From an uncultured Ruegeria sp. (GTDB lineage: Bacteria; Pseudomonadota; Alphaproteobacteria; Rhodobacterales; Rhodobacteraceae): a stretch of DNA of 64,000 nt. This document shows, piece after piece, positions 1 through 8,282 of the stretch. Each line of letters starts with the position of its first letter. Positions within the stretch are counted from its first letter, which is position 1. The position numbers and the translations under genes are program-made. The notes beneath the pieces were generated by a model that saw nothing but the letters and a program-made list of their open reading frames with translations, ran no database searches and was not told where the DNA came from. The DNA lies in contig NZ_CANMFF010000008.1 in the NCBI RefSeq assembly GCF_947497005.1, positions 186,001-250,000 on the forward strand. Reading direction: 5' to 3'.

Positions 1-130
1 CATTGATCAGGATGGCGACCACCGCATTCGGATGTTGCGACCGTACTTTTCGTACGGCGGCATGAAACACCAGCTCTGCCGTCGTAAAGGCACCGCCCAG
101 CAGTGTTTGATTGCGCTTGAAGTAAAACAT
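1..130 (-). CDS. ABC-2 type polysaccharide export permease, N-terminal fragment
   Basis: This is a partial gene that starts at an ATG at 130 and runs off the left edge of the window, so only about 43 residues are visible. The visible part begins MFYFKRNQTLLGGAF and is stop-free. I recognise this N-terminus from Rhodobacterales permeases of capsule or O-antigen ABC-2 exporters (KpsM type), which carry a soluble N-terminus before six membrane segments. None of those segments lies inside the window, so the assignment rests on the N-terminal motif and on the neighbours cysQ and kdsB, which suit Kdo-linked capsule export. It is divergent from cysQ, with about 120 bp between them that presumably hold both promoters. 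Confidence 0.55.
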   Translation of the reverse strand, partial: MFYFKRNQTLLGGAFTTAELVFHAAVRKVRSQHPNAVVAILIN

Positions 131-252
131 TCAAAGGGTCTTTTCTGCGTCGTCGCCTCTAAACTGGCATCATTATCTTGCCGTTCCGTAACCGCCGCAT
201 CATAAGTCGATCACGAGTTTGGTTCAACAAACCACAGGAACGGAGCATTTTT

Positions 253-1050
253 GTGACCTACGACGCGCTTATTCCCGTCATCCGGCGGCTGGCCCTGCAG
301 GCAGGCGACAAGATCATGAGCATCTATGGGGCGGATGATTTCGACATCAAAGTCAAATCCGATGCCAGCCCGGTGACCGAGGCGGATGAAGCTGCCGATG
401 CATTGATTTCGGCAGGATTGCGGGACGCATTCCCGGATATCCTTCTGGTCACCGAAGAGCAGGCCGCATCGCATTCTGAAAAGGGCGATACTTTGCTGAT
501 TGTGGATCCGTTGGACGGAACCAAGGAATTCATCAACCGTCGCGGTGACTTCACTGTCAATATCGCGCTGGTCGAGAACGGAGTGCCGACCCGAGGCGTG
601 GTCTATGCACCGGCACGGGGGCGCATGTTCTATACGCAGGCAGATGGCAGAGCGGTCGAGGAAACAGGCGCTTTTGACAAGGAAACACCCGGTCCCTTGA
701 CGGAAATATCAGTCTCTGAACCAGATAATTCCGCGCTTATGGTCGTGGCTTCGAAATCCCACCGGGATCAGGCCACCGAGGACTACATCAACAAGTATCA
801 GGTAAAAGACAGTAAAAGCGCAGGTTCGTCGCTCAAGTTCTGTCTGATTGCCACGGGTGAGGCAGATCTCTATCCGCGCGTCGGGCGGACGATGGAGTGG
901 GATACTGCAGCAGGCCATGCGGTACTGGCCGGGGCCGGTGGCCGGGTAGTGCGTTTTGATGACCATACCCCGTTAACTTATGGCAAAGACGGCTATGCAA
1001 ACCCGTTTTTTATTGCCTACGCTCCGGGTGTTGAATTGAAGGAAGCCTGA
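253..1050 (+). CDS. cysQ: 3'(2'),5'-bisphosphate nucleotidase CysQ
   Basis: A 265-residue member of the inositol-monophosphatase-like, Mg-dependent phosphatase family. It hydrolyses 3'-phosphoadenosine 5'-phosphate (PAP) to AMP and so removes the by-product of PAPS use in sulfate assimilation and sulfotransferase reactions. Metal-binding motifs are in place: TEE near residues 65-67, DPLDGT at about 85-90 and WDTAAGH starting near 216. I chose the GTG at 253 because a purine-rich GGAACGGAG lies just upstream and the length then fits the family (E. coli CysQ is 246 residues). An upstream in-frame ATG at 178 would add an unrelated basic extension. The stop overlaps the kdsB start (TGATG), so the two genes are translationally coupled. 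A sulfotransferase lies further down the same strand, which gives a PAP-removing enzyme a clear local use. Confidence 0.9.
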   Translation: MTYDALIPVIRRLALQAGDKIMSIYGADDFDIKVKSDASPVTEADEAADALISAGLRDAFPDILLVTEEQAASHSEKGDTLLIVDPLDGTKEFINRRGDFTVNIALVENGVPTRGVVYAPARGRMFYTQADGRAVEETGAFDKETPGPLTEISVSEPDNSALMVVASKSHRDQATEDYINKYQVKDSKSAGSSLKFCLIATGEADLYPRVGRTMEWDTAAGHAVLAGAGGRVVRFDDHTPLTYGKDGYANPFFIAYAPGVELKEA

Positions 1051-1850
1051 TGTCTGTTCTGATTGCCATCCCTGCTCGCTATGCCTCGACCCGGTACCCG
1101 GGCAAACCGCTTGTTCCGCTGACTGGTGCAACGGGTGTCTCGATGACGTTGATCGAGCGATCCTGGCGGGCCGCCAAGTCGGTCTCGGGTGTCGATCGCG
1201 TTGTTGTTGCAACGGATGACGACCGTATCCGCGACTTGGCCGAAGGCTTTGGCGCCGAGGTCGTGATGACCTCTGAAACCTGTCAGAACGGTACCGAACG
1301 CTGTGCCGAAGCGCATGAAGTCCTGGGGGGTGGGCATGAGATCGTGGTCAACTTACAGGGTGATGCACCCCTGACCCCGCATTGGTTTGTCGAAGATCTG
1401 ATCTCGGGGCTGCGCGCAGCCCCGGAAGCTGGCGTAGCAACCCCGGTCTTGCGCTGCGATGGCAACGCGCTGAACGGTTTGCTGAACGACCGCAAGCATG
1501 ACCGTGTAGGCGGCACGACTGCCGTATTCGGGCAAGATCACAGTGCGATGTATTTCTCGAAAGAGGTTGTGCCCTTTACGTCTCAGACATATGCGGGCGA
1601 CGACCCGACGCCGGTGTTTCACCATGTAGGTGTTTATGCTTATCGACCCGATGCGTTGGCGGCGTATCCGGGTTGGCCGGCCGGCCCGCTGGAACAGCTG
1701 GAGGGCCTTGAACAACTTCGGTTCATGGAAAACGGCCGCAAGGTTCTGTGCGTCGAGGTCGAAGCAAGAGGTCGCCAGTTCTGGGAATTGAACAATCCGC
1801 AGGACGTGCCCAAGATCGAAGAGATGATGGCAGCTATGGGGCTGGAGTGA
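1050..1850 (+). CDS. kdsB: 3-deoxy-manno-octulosonate cytidylyltransferase (CMP-Kdo synthetase)
   Basis: 266 residues. It activates Kdo with CTP to CMP-Kdo, the donor for lipid A core or for the poly-Kdo linker of ABC-exported capsules; it is cytoplasmic. The N-terminal nucleotide-binding signature IPARYASTRYPGKPL is clear, followed by VVATDDDRI and VVNLQGDAPL. The last is a variant of the usual QGDEP motif, with Ala replacing Glu. A single-copy lipid-A kdsB may exist elsewhere in the genome; the position here beside a capsule-type permease suggests a capsule-specific copy, but that is inference. Overlaps the cysQ stop by one base. Confidence 0.9.
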   Translation: MSVLIAIPARYASTRYPGKPLVPLTGATGVSMTLIERSWRAAKSVSGVDRVVVATDDDRIRDLAEGFGAEVVMTSETCQNGTERCAEAHEVLGGGHEIVVNLQGDAPLTPHWFVEDLISGLRAAPEAGVATPVLRCDGNALNGLLNDRKHDRVGGTTAVFGQDHSAMYFSKEVVPFTSQTYAGDDPTPVFHHVGVYAYRPDALAAYPGWPAGPLEQLEGLEQLRFMENGRKVLCVEVEARGRQFWELNNPQDVPKIEEMMAAMGLE

Positions 1851-1920
1851 CCTCTTTTCCCCATGACTTTGACAGCGCCACTTGCGTAGCTGCGTCTCAA
1901 CCAGTTCCTATGGATAGGTC

Positions 1921-2904
1921 ATGAAAACAATTCTTGTCACCGGTGGTGCCGGATATATCGGGTCGCATGCCTGCAAGGCGCTAGCGCAAGCAGGTTATGT
2001 TCCCGTGACCTACGACAATCTGGTCACCGGCTGGCAGGATGCGGTGAAATATGGCCCGTTTGAGCAGGGCGACCTGCTGGATCGGGACCGGCTGGACGAG
2101 GTTTTTGCAAAGCACAATCCAGCGGCTGTGATGCATTTCGCAGCGCTCAGCCAGGTGGGCGACGCAATGCGCCAACCCGGGCTCTACTGGTCAAACAATG
2201 TCTCAGGCTCGCTGACACTGATCGAGGCTGCGGTTGCCGCTGGATGTCTGGATTTCGTGTTCTCATCAACATGCGCCACATATGGCGAGCATGACAATGT
2301 GGTTCTGGATGAGATGACTGCGCAACATCCGCTGAATGCCTATGGTGCATCGAAACGCGCGATCGAGGACATCCTGAAGGATTTCGAGGCGGCCCATGGG
2401 CTGCGCCATGTCATATTCCGGTATTTCAACGTCGCTGGGGCTGATCCCGAGGGAGAAGTGGGCGAGTTTCACCGGCCTGAAACCCATCTGATCCCGCTGA
2501 TGCTGGACGCGATTGACGGAAAACGGGATGGTTTGACCGTCTTTGGCACCGATTATGACACGCCGGACGGAACATGCATCCGCGATTATGTACATGTCTG
2601 CGATTTGGTGGACGCGCATGTTCTGGGGCTGGATTGGTTGGAACAGGGCAAAGCCAGCCGTGTCTTCAATCTGGGTACCGGGACCGGGTTTTCCGTGCTG
2701 GAGGTGATTGAACAGTCCAAATCCGTCACCAACCATCCTGTACCATATTCAGTGGGACAGCGTCGGGCAGGAGATTGCACCAAGTTAGTTTCCGGCTCTG
2801 TACGGGCTGAAAACGAACTGGGATGGAAGCCAAAAAGGTCAACGTTAGAGACAATGATCGCGGACGCCTGGCGCTGGCACCAGAACGGCCACTACGAGAA
2901 ATGA
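1921..2904 (+). CDS. galE: UDP-glucose 4-epimerase
   Basis: 327-residue short-chain dehydrogenase/reductase of the GalE type. It interconverts UDP-glucose and UDP-galactose (or the N-acetyl forms) with tightly bound NAD, supplying sugar donors for surface glycans. The Rossmann motif TGGAGYIGSH is at residues 7-16 and the catalytic YGASK (YxxxK) lies at about 141-145, with SSTCATYG just before it. Length matches the family. It follows kdsB after 70 bp and precedes two glycosyltransferases by 7 bp, so it probably feeds them. Confidence 0.92.
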   Translation: MKTILVTGGAGYIGSHACKALAQAGYVPVTYDNLVTGWQDAVKYGPFEQGDLLDRDRLDEVFAKHNPAAVMHFAALSQVGDAMRQPGLYWSNNVSGSLTLIEAAVAAGCLDFVFSSTCATYGEHDNVVLDEMTAQHPLNAYGASKRAIEDILKDFEAAHGLRHVIFRYFNVAGADPEGEVGEFHRPETHLIPLMLDAIDGKRDGLTVFGTDYDTPDGTCIRDYVHVCDLVDAHVLGLDWLEQGKASRVFNLGTGTGFSVLEVIEQSKSVTNHPVPYSVGQRRAGDCTKLVSGSVRAENELGWKPKRSTLETMIADAWRWHQNGHYEK

Positions 2905-2911
2905 GACCCCG

Positions 2912-3955
2912 GTGACGTCCAGCGCAGCGTTGATACTTCCCCATATCGGATGGGCACAGAAGTACCGGTTGCGCTGGAAACGTCGGCGGCTGCTTTGGAG
3001 ATCGCTGCGCAGCCGACAGCAGTTGACTTGCGTGAAGGATCAGACAAGCAAGATCCAACGCGGTGACGTGTTGGCCTTTACCATCTTACGCAATGAAATC
3101 ACCCGCCTGCCGTGGTTTTTTCGTCATTATCGCGGTCTGGGAATCGACCAATTTCTGATCGTCGACAATGGCAGTGACGACGGATCATCAGAGTATCTGC
3201 TGGATCAACCGGATGTCTCTGTGTGGAAAACCCATTCCAGTTATCGCGGATCGCGCTTTGGCCTGGACTGGCTGACCTGGTTGCAGATGCGCTATGGCCA
3301 TCGCCACTGGTGCCTGATGGCCGATGCGGATGAACTGTTGGTCTATGCCCATTGCGAAACCCGATCCCTGCATGACCTGACTTCATGGCTGGATCGGCAA
3401 GGACAGGTCGGGTTCGGGGCACTGATGCTGGATTTGTATCCCAAAGGTCCTTTGGGTGATGAGGGTTATGACCCGGATACCGACCCAACCGATCGGTTGG
3501 GCTGGTTTGACGGTGGGCCATACCGCGCGCAACGGCAAAGCCCGATGGGAAATCTGTGGGTTCAGGGTGGTGCGAGGGAAAGGATGTTTTTCACGCAGAC
3601 ACGGCAAAGGTCACCGACGCTGAACAAGATCCCGCTGATGCGCTGGTCGCGGCGCTATGCTTATGTGAACTCATGCCATTCCGTCCTGCCGCGCCATCTG
3701 AACGAAGCCTATGATGGGCCGGGCGGTGATACCCCGTCCGGAGTGTTGCTGCACACGAAGTTTCTGCCTGACGTTGTTGAAAAGTCCAAAACCGAAAAAC
3801 AGCGGCGCCAGCATTTTCATGATCCGGACCAATTCGGGCCATACTACGATGGTATAATTAGCCAACCGGACATGTGGACCCCTCAATCGGTGCGCTACAC
3901 CGGTTGGGCGCAGTTGCAGCGGATGAATCTGATAACCAGCGGAGCCTGGGATTGA
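2912..3955 (+). CDS. Glycosyltransferase family 2-like protein (first of two paralogues)
   Basis: 347 residues, GT-A type fold. VDNGSDDGS at about 85-93 is the nucleotide-binding motif, and the acidic DADE near 138-141 is a plausible DxD metal site. An N-terminal basic segment rich in Arg/Lys precedes the catalytic domain. The start is a GTG at 2912, seven bases after galE; no better start precedes the conserved region. The next gene is a clear paralogue: both contain the order LRNE or VRNE, GLDW, DxDE, LNKIPL and SxHSxLPR. The family resembles Glyco_tranf_2_4 (PF13704), common in Rhodobacterales polysaccharide loci. Acceptor and linkage cannot be read from the sequence. Confidence 0.82.
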   Translation: MTSSAALILPHIGWAQKYRLRWKRRRLLWRSLRSRQQLTCVKDQTSKIQRGDVLAFTILRNEITRLPWFFRHYRGLGIDQFLIVDNGSDDGSSEYLLDQPDVSVWKTHSSYRGSRFGLDWLTWLQMRYGHRHWCLMADADELLVYAHCETRSLHDLTSWLDRQGQVGFGALMLDLYPKGPLGDEGYDPDTDPTDRLGWFDGGPYRAQRQSPMGNLWVQGGARERMFFTQTRQRSPTLNKIPLMRWSRRYAYVNSCHSVLPRHLNEAYDGPGGDTPSGVLLHTKFLPDVVEKSKTEKQRRQHFHDPDQFGPYYDGIISQPDMWTPQSVRYTGWAQLQRMNLITSGAWD

Positions 3956-4116
3956 AAATGAATACAATAGGATCAACGGCCCGTTTACCACTTCCGGGTT
4001 TTAAAGTCGTTGCTTCAGAAGATGCAAGAGTGGCATAAACCGATAATGCCTAGTCGCGCCAACGGTCGCGGCGTGGTCGGGGAAAGCTCGCGTCATAACA
4101 AAGGTTGGGCAGTCAC

Positions 4117-5127
4117 GTGAGCCTGTTTGAGTCCTACAAAATGAGATTGCGGCGCAAGCGCCGTATTTTGCGTTGCCTCAAACACCGCCGTGAACTCAAG
4201 CCTGCCAGCATCAATACATCGGCAATCCGCCGCGACGATATTCTGTTGATGAGTGTGGTGCGAAACGAGAAAATTCGCCTGCCCTTCTTTCTGGAATACT
4301 ATCGCCGACTAGGCATCAACCACTTCCTGTTCATCGACAATGACAGCGATGACGGCAGTTTCGAGTTCCTGAAAGAACAAGCAGACGTATCAGTCTGGCG
4401 CACGACAACCAGTTACAAACATGCAAGCTTTGGTTTGGATTGGTCAAATTACATCCTGCGCAAATATGCGCACGGACATTGGGTCCTGACCGTCGATCCA
4501 GACGAGTTCTTCATTTATCCGTTTTGCGACACACGTCCGATCCGCGCTTTGACGGACTGGCTGGATGGCAGTGCCGTGCGCAGCTTCGGCACCATGCTGA
4601 TCGACATGTACCCTGAGGGGTCGGTAGACGCCGAACCTTATCGCGAAGGGCAGGATCCGTTTGAAATCGCACGCTGGTTCGATCCCGGCAATTACATGAT
4701 CACCAAAAACCCCGAGTACAGGAACCTGTGGATTCAGGGCGGGCCACGGGCTCGTGTGTTCTTTGAAGACAACCCATCCAAAGCCCCGGCGCTGAACAAG
4801 ATTCCGCTGGTGAAATGGGATCGGCGCTATGTCTATGTCAGCTCGACCCATTCGCTTTTGCCGCGCGGGCTCAATCAGGTTTATGACGAATGGGGAGGGG
4901 AAAAAGCCAGCGGATCATTGCTTCATGCCAAGCTGATCAACACGATCGGCGACAAAGCACGCGAAGAATTGCAACGTGGCCAGCACTATCGTGGATCAGG
5001 TGAATACAAAGCCTATGCCACTCAGCTTGAGGACAAGCCGATTTTCTGGTGCGAGTGGTCCGAGGCATATATCAACTGGCGACAGCTAGAGATTCTGGGC
5101 CTCATGTCGAAAGGAAACTGGGCATGA
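4117..5127 (+). CDS. Glycosyltransferase family 2-like protein (second paralogue)
   Basis: 336 residues, paralogous to the preceding gene over its whole length. It shows IDNDSDDGS at about 73-81 and the DxD-like DPDE at about 127-130. I chose the GTG at 4117 because MSLFESYKMRLRRK aligns with the paralogue's basic N-terminus; a TTG at 4105 would add four residues and cannot be excluded. It is separated from the first paralogue by about 160 bp without a convincing gene, and its stop overlaps the next gene by 4 bp (ATGA). Two diverged copies side by side suggest two successive, similar sugar additions. Confidence 0.82.
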   Translation: MSLFESYKMRLRRKRRILRCLKHRRELKPASINTSAIRRDDILLMSVVRNEKIRLPFFLEYYRRLGINHFLFIDNDSDDGSFEFLKEQADVSVWRTTTSYKHASFGLDWSNYILRKYAHGHWVLTVDPDEFFIYPFCDTRPIRALTDWLDGSAVRSFGTMLIDMYPEGSVDAEPYREGQDPFEIARWFDPGNYMITKNPEYRNLWIQGGPRARVFFEDNPSKAPALNKIPLVKWDRRYVYVSSTHSLLPRGLNQVYDEWGGEKASGSLLHAKLINTIGDKAREELQRGQHYRGSGEYKAYATQLEDKPIFWCEWSEAYINWRQLEILGLMSKGNWA

Positions 5128-6824
5128 GCGGTCTGGGTATTGTCATGCTGGTTCATACATCGCTGGACCGCGCCGAACAGGTCGCGCGTCATTGGACAGC
5201 GGCGGGGTGCCCGGTGGTCATCCACGTGGACAGCAAAGTGTCCGACGACACGTACACCCGATTTGTGGCTTCTTGTTCGAACAATCCCCGGATCGTGTTT
5301 TCTGATCGACATCGGTGCGATTGGGGCGGTTGGGGTATTGTTGCCGCGTCACAGAGCGCATCCGAGCTGATGCTGGAGCAATTCCCGGAGGTGAGGCATG
5401 TGTTTCTGTCCTCGGGGGCCTGCGTGCCTTTGCGCCCGGTTCAGGACCTGATCGATTATCTGTCAGACCGGCCTCGTGTCGATTTCATCGAAAGCGCAAC
5501 AACATCGGATGTCAGCTGGACGATCGGTGGGCTGGACCATGAACGCTTTACCCTGCGGTTTCCGTTTTCTTGGCGCAAACAACGTAAGTTGTTTGACACC
5601 TATGTGAAGCTTCAACGCGCAGCGGGTTTTCGTCGGCAAATTCCCGAAGGGCTGGTTCCGCATATGGGCAGCCAGTGGTGGTGCCTGACCCGTCAAACGC
5701 TGTCCGCTATCCTTCAGGATCCCAAGCGCAAAATTTACGACAAATATTTCCGCCACGTGTGGATTCCGGACGAGAGCTATTTCCAGACATTGGCGCGCCT
5801 GTATTCCACGCATATCGAAAGCCGGTCACTGACCCTGTCGAAATTCGACTATCAGGGCCGTCCACACATTTTCTATGACGATCATCTGCAATTGCTGCGC
5901 CGGTCGGATTGTTTCGTCGCCCGCAAGATCTGGCCTCGGGCGGAACGGTTGTATCAGGCATTCCTGACAGATCAGACAAGTGCAATGAAACCGGCAGAGC
6001 CCAACCCGGGCAAGATAGATCGCGTATTCTCGAAAGCGGTCGAACGGCGGACACGCGGGCGCGACGGGCTGTACATGCAAAGCCGGTTTCCCCGGCATGG
6101 CAGTGAAAACGGCCTTACATCATCGCCTTATTCCGTATTTCAGGGCTTTACCGAGCTGTTTGAGGGTTTCGAGCCATGGCTGGCCACGACCACCGGTACC
6201 AAAGTACACGGTCATTTGTTCGCGCCCGAGCGGGCCGAGTTTGCTCAGGGTGAAACGATAACGAACGGGGCGCTCAGTGATTGTGCCGCACTACGGGACT
6301 ATAACCCAACGGCTTTTCTGTCGAACCTGATCTGGAATAAACGTGGCGAACGTCAGTGTTTTCAGTTCAGCCCCCGGGACACTCAGGATATCAACTGGTT
6401 TCTGGCGCGGGACAAGAACGCTCAGATTTCCGTCATCACGGGTGCCTGGGCGATTCCGCTGTTCAGATCGAACACGAACTTCACGGAAATCCGGTGTGAG
6501 GCGGCGCGTCTGCAACGGATTGAAACCAAGCAGCTTGAAGTTCTGACGTCTGTCTGGACCAAGGCGAGAATGCGAAGTTGGACACTGGCTGATTTCATAG
6601 AATCTCCAATGGGCGCACTGCAGTCAGTCCTTGATGAGATCGGCGTGCAACAGGCCAGCCATCTGACCGAGGTGCCGACAATGGTCGATTTGTCCGGGTT
6701 CGGAAAATTCCTGCAGAATCTCAAGAATCAAGGAATGCATCCCTATCTGATGGGCGATTTCCCGACGGATGACATATTTGGTCATCAGACCAGACCTTAC
6801 CGAAAACCCTATCTGGTGCAGTGA
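5124..6824 (+). CDS. Core-2/I-branching-type glycosyltransferase with long C-terminal extension
   Basis: 566 residues. The N-terminal half has the features of family GT14 (PF02485, beta-1,6-N-acetylglucosaminyltransferase-like): HVDSK at 34-38, CDWGGW at 65-70, and LSSGACVPL at about 95-103. About 250 C-terminal residues form a separate region typical of Rhodobacterales homologues (a domain of unknown function, DUF5928 as I recall it); I see no catalytic signature there. The start is the ATG at 5124, which overlaps the preceding stop; an upstream in-frame ATG at 5049 lies inside the previous gene and is unlikely. No membrane segment is visible, so it probably works in the cytoplasm on the growing glycan. 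Confidence 0.82.
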   Translation: MSGLGIVMLVHTSLDRAEQVARHWTAAGCPVVIHVDSKVSDDTYTRFVASCSNNPRIVFSDRHRCDWGGWGIVAASQSASELMLEQFPEVRHVFLSSGACVPLRPVQDLIDYLSDRPRVDFIESATTSDVSWTIGGLDHERFTLRFPFSWRKQRKLFDTYVKLQRAAGFRRQIPEGLVPHMGSQWWCLTRQTLSAILQDPKRKIYDKYFRHVWIPDESYFQTLARLYSTHIESRSLTLSKFDYQGRPHIFYDDHLQLLRRSDCFVARKIWPRAERLYQAFLTDQTSAMKPAEPNPGKIDRVFSKAVERRTRGRDGLYMQSRFPRHGSENGLTSSPYSVFQGFTELFEGFEPWLATTTGTKVHGHLFAPERAEFAQGETITNGALSDCAALRDYNPTAFLSNLIWNKRGERQCFQFSPRDTQDINWFLARDKNAQISVITGAWAIPLFRSNTNFTEIRCEAARLQRIETKQLEVLTSVWTKARMRSWTLADFIESPMGALQSVLDEIGVQQASHLTEVPTMVDLSGFGKFLQNLKNQGMHPYLMGDFPTDDIFGHQTRPYRKPYLVQ

Positions 6825-6830
6825 TTGCCC

Positions 6831-8282
6831 ATGTCAGCCAAATTTGACTACTTCGTAATTCTGGCGGCTATGCGCACGGGATCCAACTTGCTAGAGGCCA
6901 ATCTGAACGCGTTGGACGGGGTCACCTGCCACGGAGAGGCCTTCAACCCGCATTTCGCCGGTAATCTGAAATCCGATAATCTGCTGGGGCTCACGCTCGA
7001 AGATCGGGACGCCGACCCGATGCGGCTACTCAAGGCCATTCGGTCAGCACCCGGAGACATAAACGGATTCCGGTATTTCGAAGGCCATGATCCGCGCGTC
7101 CTGAAGCCCATGCTGAACGATCCACGCTGTGCCAAGATCATACTAACCCGTAACCCGCTGGACAGCTATCTGTCCCTGAAAATCGCGCAGGCCACGCAGC
7201 AATGGCTGCTGAAGAACGTAAAACGCCGCGTTGACGCGCAGGTCGCCTTCGATGGGAAAGAGTTTTCCGATTATTTGGATAGAACACAAAACCATCAGCA
7301 GACGGTGCACAGACATCTGCAAATAACCGGCCAAACAGGGTTTTTCATTACCTATGACGACCTGACCGAGCTGGATGTTCTAAACGGGTTGGCCGCATGG
7401 CTGGGCATTGAAGCACGATTGACCCGTCTTGACGACACACTGAAGCCGCAAAACCCGGCGCCGGCTGTGTCGAAGGTCACCAATCCGGATGAGATGAAGC
7501 AATCCCTGTCTGATCAGGATCGGTTTGGATTGCATCGGTCAATCAGCTTTGAACCTCAGCGCGGGGCAGCTGTACCACTTTACGTTGCTGCAGCACGATC
7601 CGCATTGATGTATTTGCCTATTCGCTGCGGAATAGGGCCTGTTATCAATCAGTGGCTGGCTGACCTTGATGGATGCCGGACAGATGATCTGATCACTGAT
7701 CGGAACCGCAAACAGGTCCGGTCCTGGATGCAGGACCATCCCGGTCAGCGCCGATTCACGGTTCTGCGTCATCCTGTGGCCCGAGCGCATACAGCATTTT
7801 GCGAGCGCGTTCTGTATGCAGGGCCGGGAAGCTACAAGATGGTGCGAAACTACCTGCGCAACCGGCTCAAACTGCCAATCCCCGGGCAGGTACGGGACAA
7901 TAACTATTCGGTTGAACAACACTACGAAGCGTTTTCGGCTTTTCTGGACTTTCTGCGCCTTAACCTCAACGGTCAGACGCCAATCCGCGTGGACGGTACG
8001 TGGTGCAGCCAGTTCAAGGCATTGGAGGGGATCGCATCTTTCACCATGCCCGATCTGGTCATACGGGAAGAGGATCTGACGACCGCCCTACCGGATTTGG
8101 CACGCAAAATGGGGCATTCAAACCCGCCTCAACCCGGTCTGCGCGCTCCGGATGAACCGTTTGCTCTGGCTCAGATATACGACGCGCAACTGGAATCGCT
8201 GGCGGCCGAAACCTACCAGCGCGACTATGAAGCGTTCGGGTTCGGTGACTGGGTTCCGATACGGCCTAAGGGCGCAACGTGA
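6831..8282 (+). CDS. Sulfotransferase with two sulfotransferase-like lobes
   Basis: 483 residues. The N-terminal lobe is a NodH/Stf0-like PAPS sulfotransferase: AAMRTGSNLL at about 12-21 fits the 5'-phosphosulfate loop and LTRNPLDSYLS at about 105-115 the 3'-phosphate site. A second lobe from about residue 290 contains VLRHPVARAHTAF near 311-323, like the 3'-phosphate motif of sulfotransferase family 2 (PF03567), but I see no matching 5' loop ahead of it. The ATG at 6831 is chosen over a TTG at 6825. It follows the branching glycosyltransferase by 6 bp, so it likely sulfates that glycan. It ends convergent with the next gene, overlapping it by 17 bp. Confidence 0.8.
   Translation: MSAKFDYFVILAAMRTGSNLLEANLNALDGVTCHGEAFNPHFAGNLKSDNLLGLTLEDRDADPMRLLKAIRSAPGDINGFRYFEGHDPRVLKPMLNDPRCAKIILTRNPLDSYLSLKIAQATQQWLLKNVKRRVDAQVAFDGKEFSDYLDRTQNHQQTVHRHLQITGQTGFFITYDDLTELDVLNGLAAWLGIEARLTRLDDTLKPQNPAPAVSKVTNPDEMKQSLSDQDRFGLHRSISFEPQRGAAVPLYVAAARSALMYLPIRCGIGPVINQWLADLDGCRTDDLITDRNRKQVRSWMQDHPGQRRFTVLRHPVARAHTAFCERVLYAGPGSYKMVRNYLRNRLKLPIPGQVRDNNYSVEQHYEAFSAFLDFLRLNLNGQTPIRVDGTWCSQFKALEGIASFTMPDLVIREEDLTTALPDLARKMGHSNPPQPGLRAPDEPFALAQIYDAQLESLAAETYQRDYEAFGFGDWVPIRPKGAT

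Noticed and set aside
3958..4038. 26-codon open frame between the paralogous glycosyltransferases
   Set aside because: Too short to support, no ribosome-binding site, and no feature apart from an ATG and stop.
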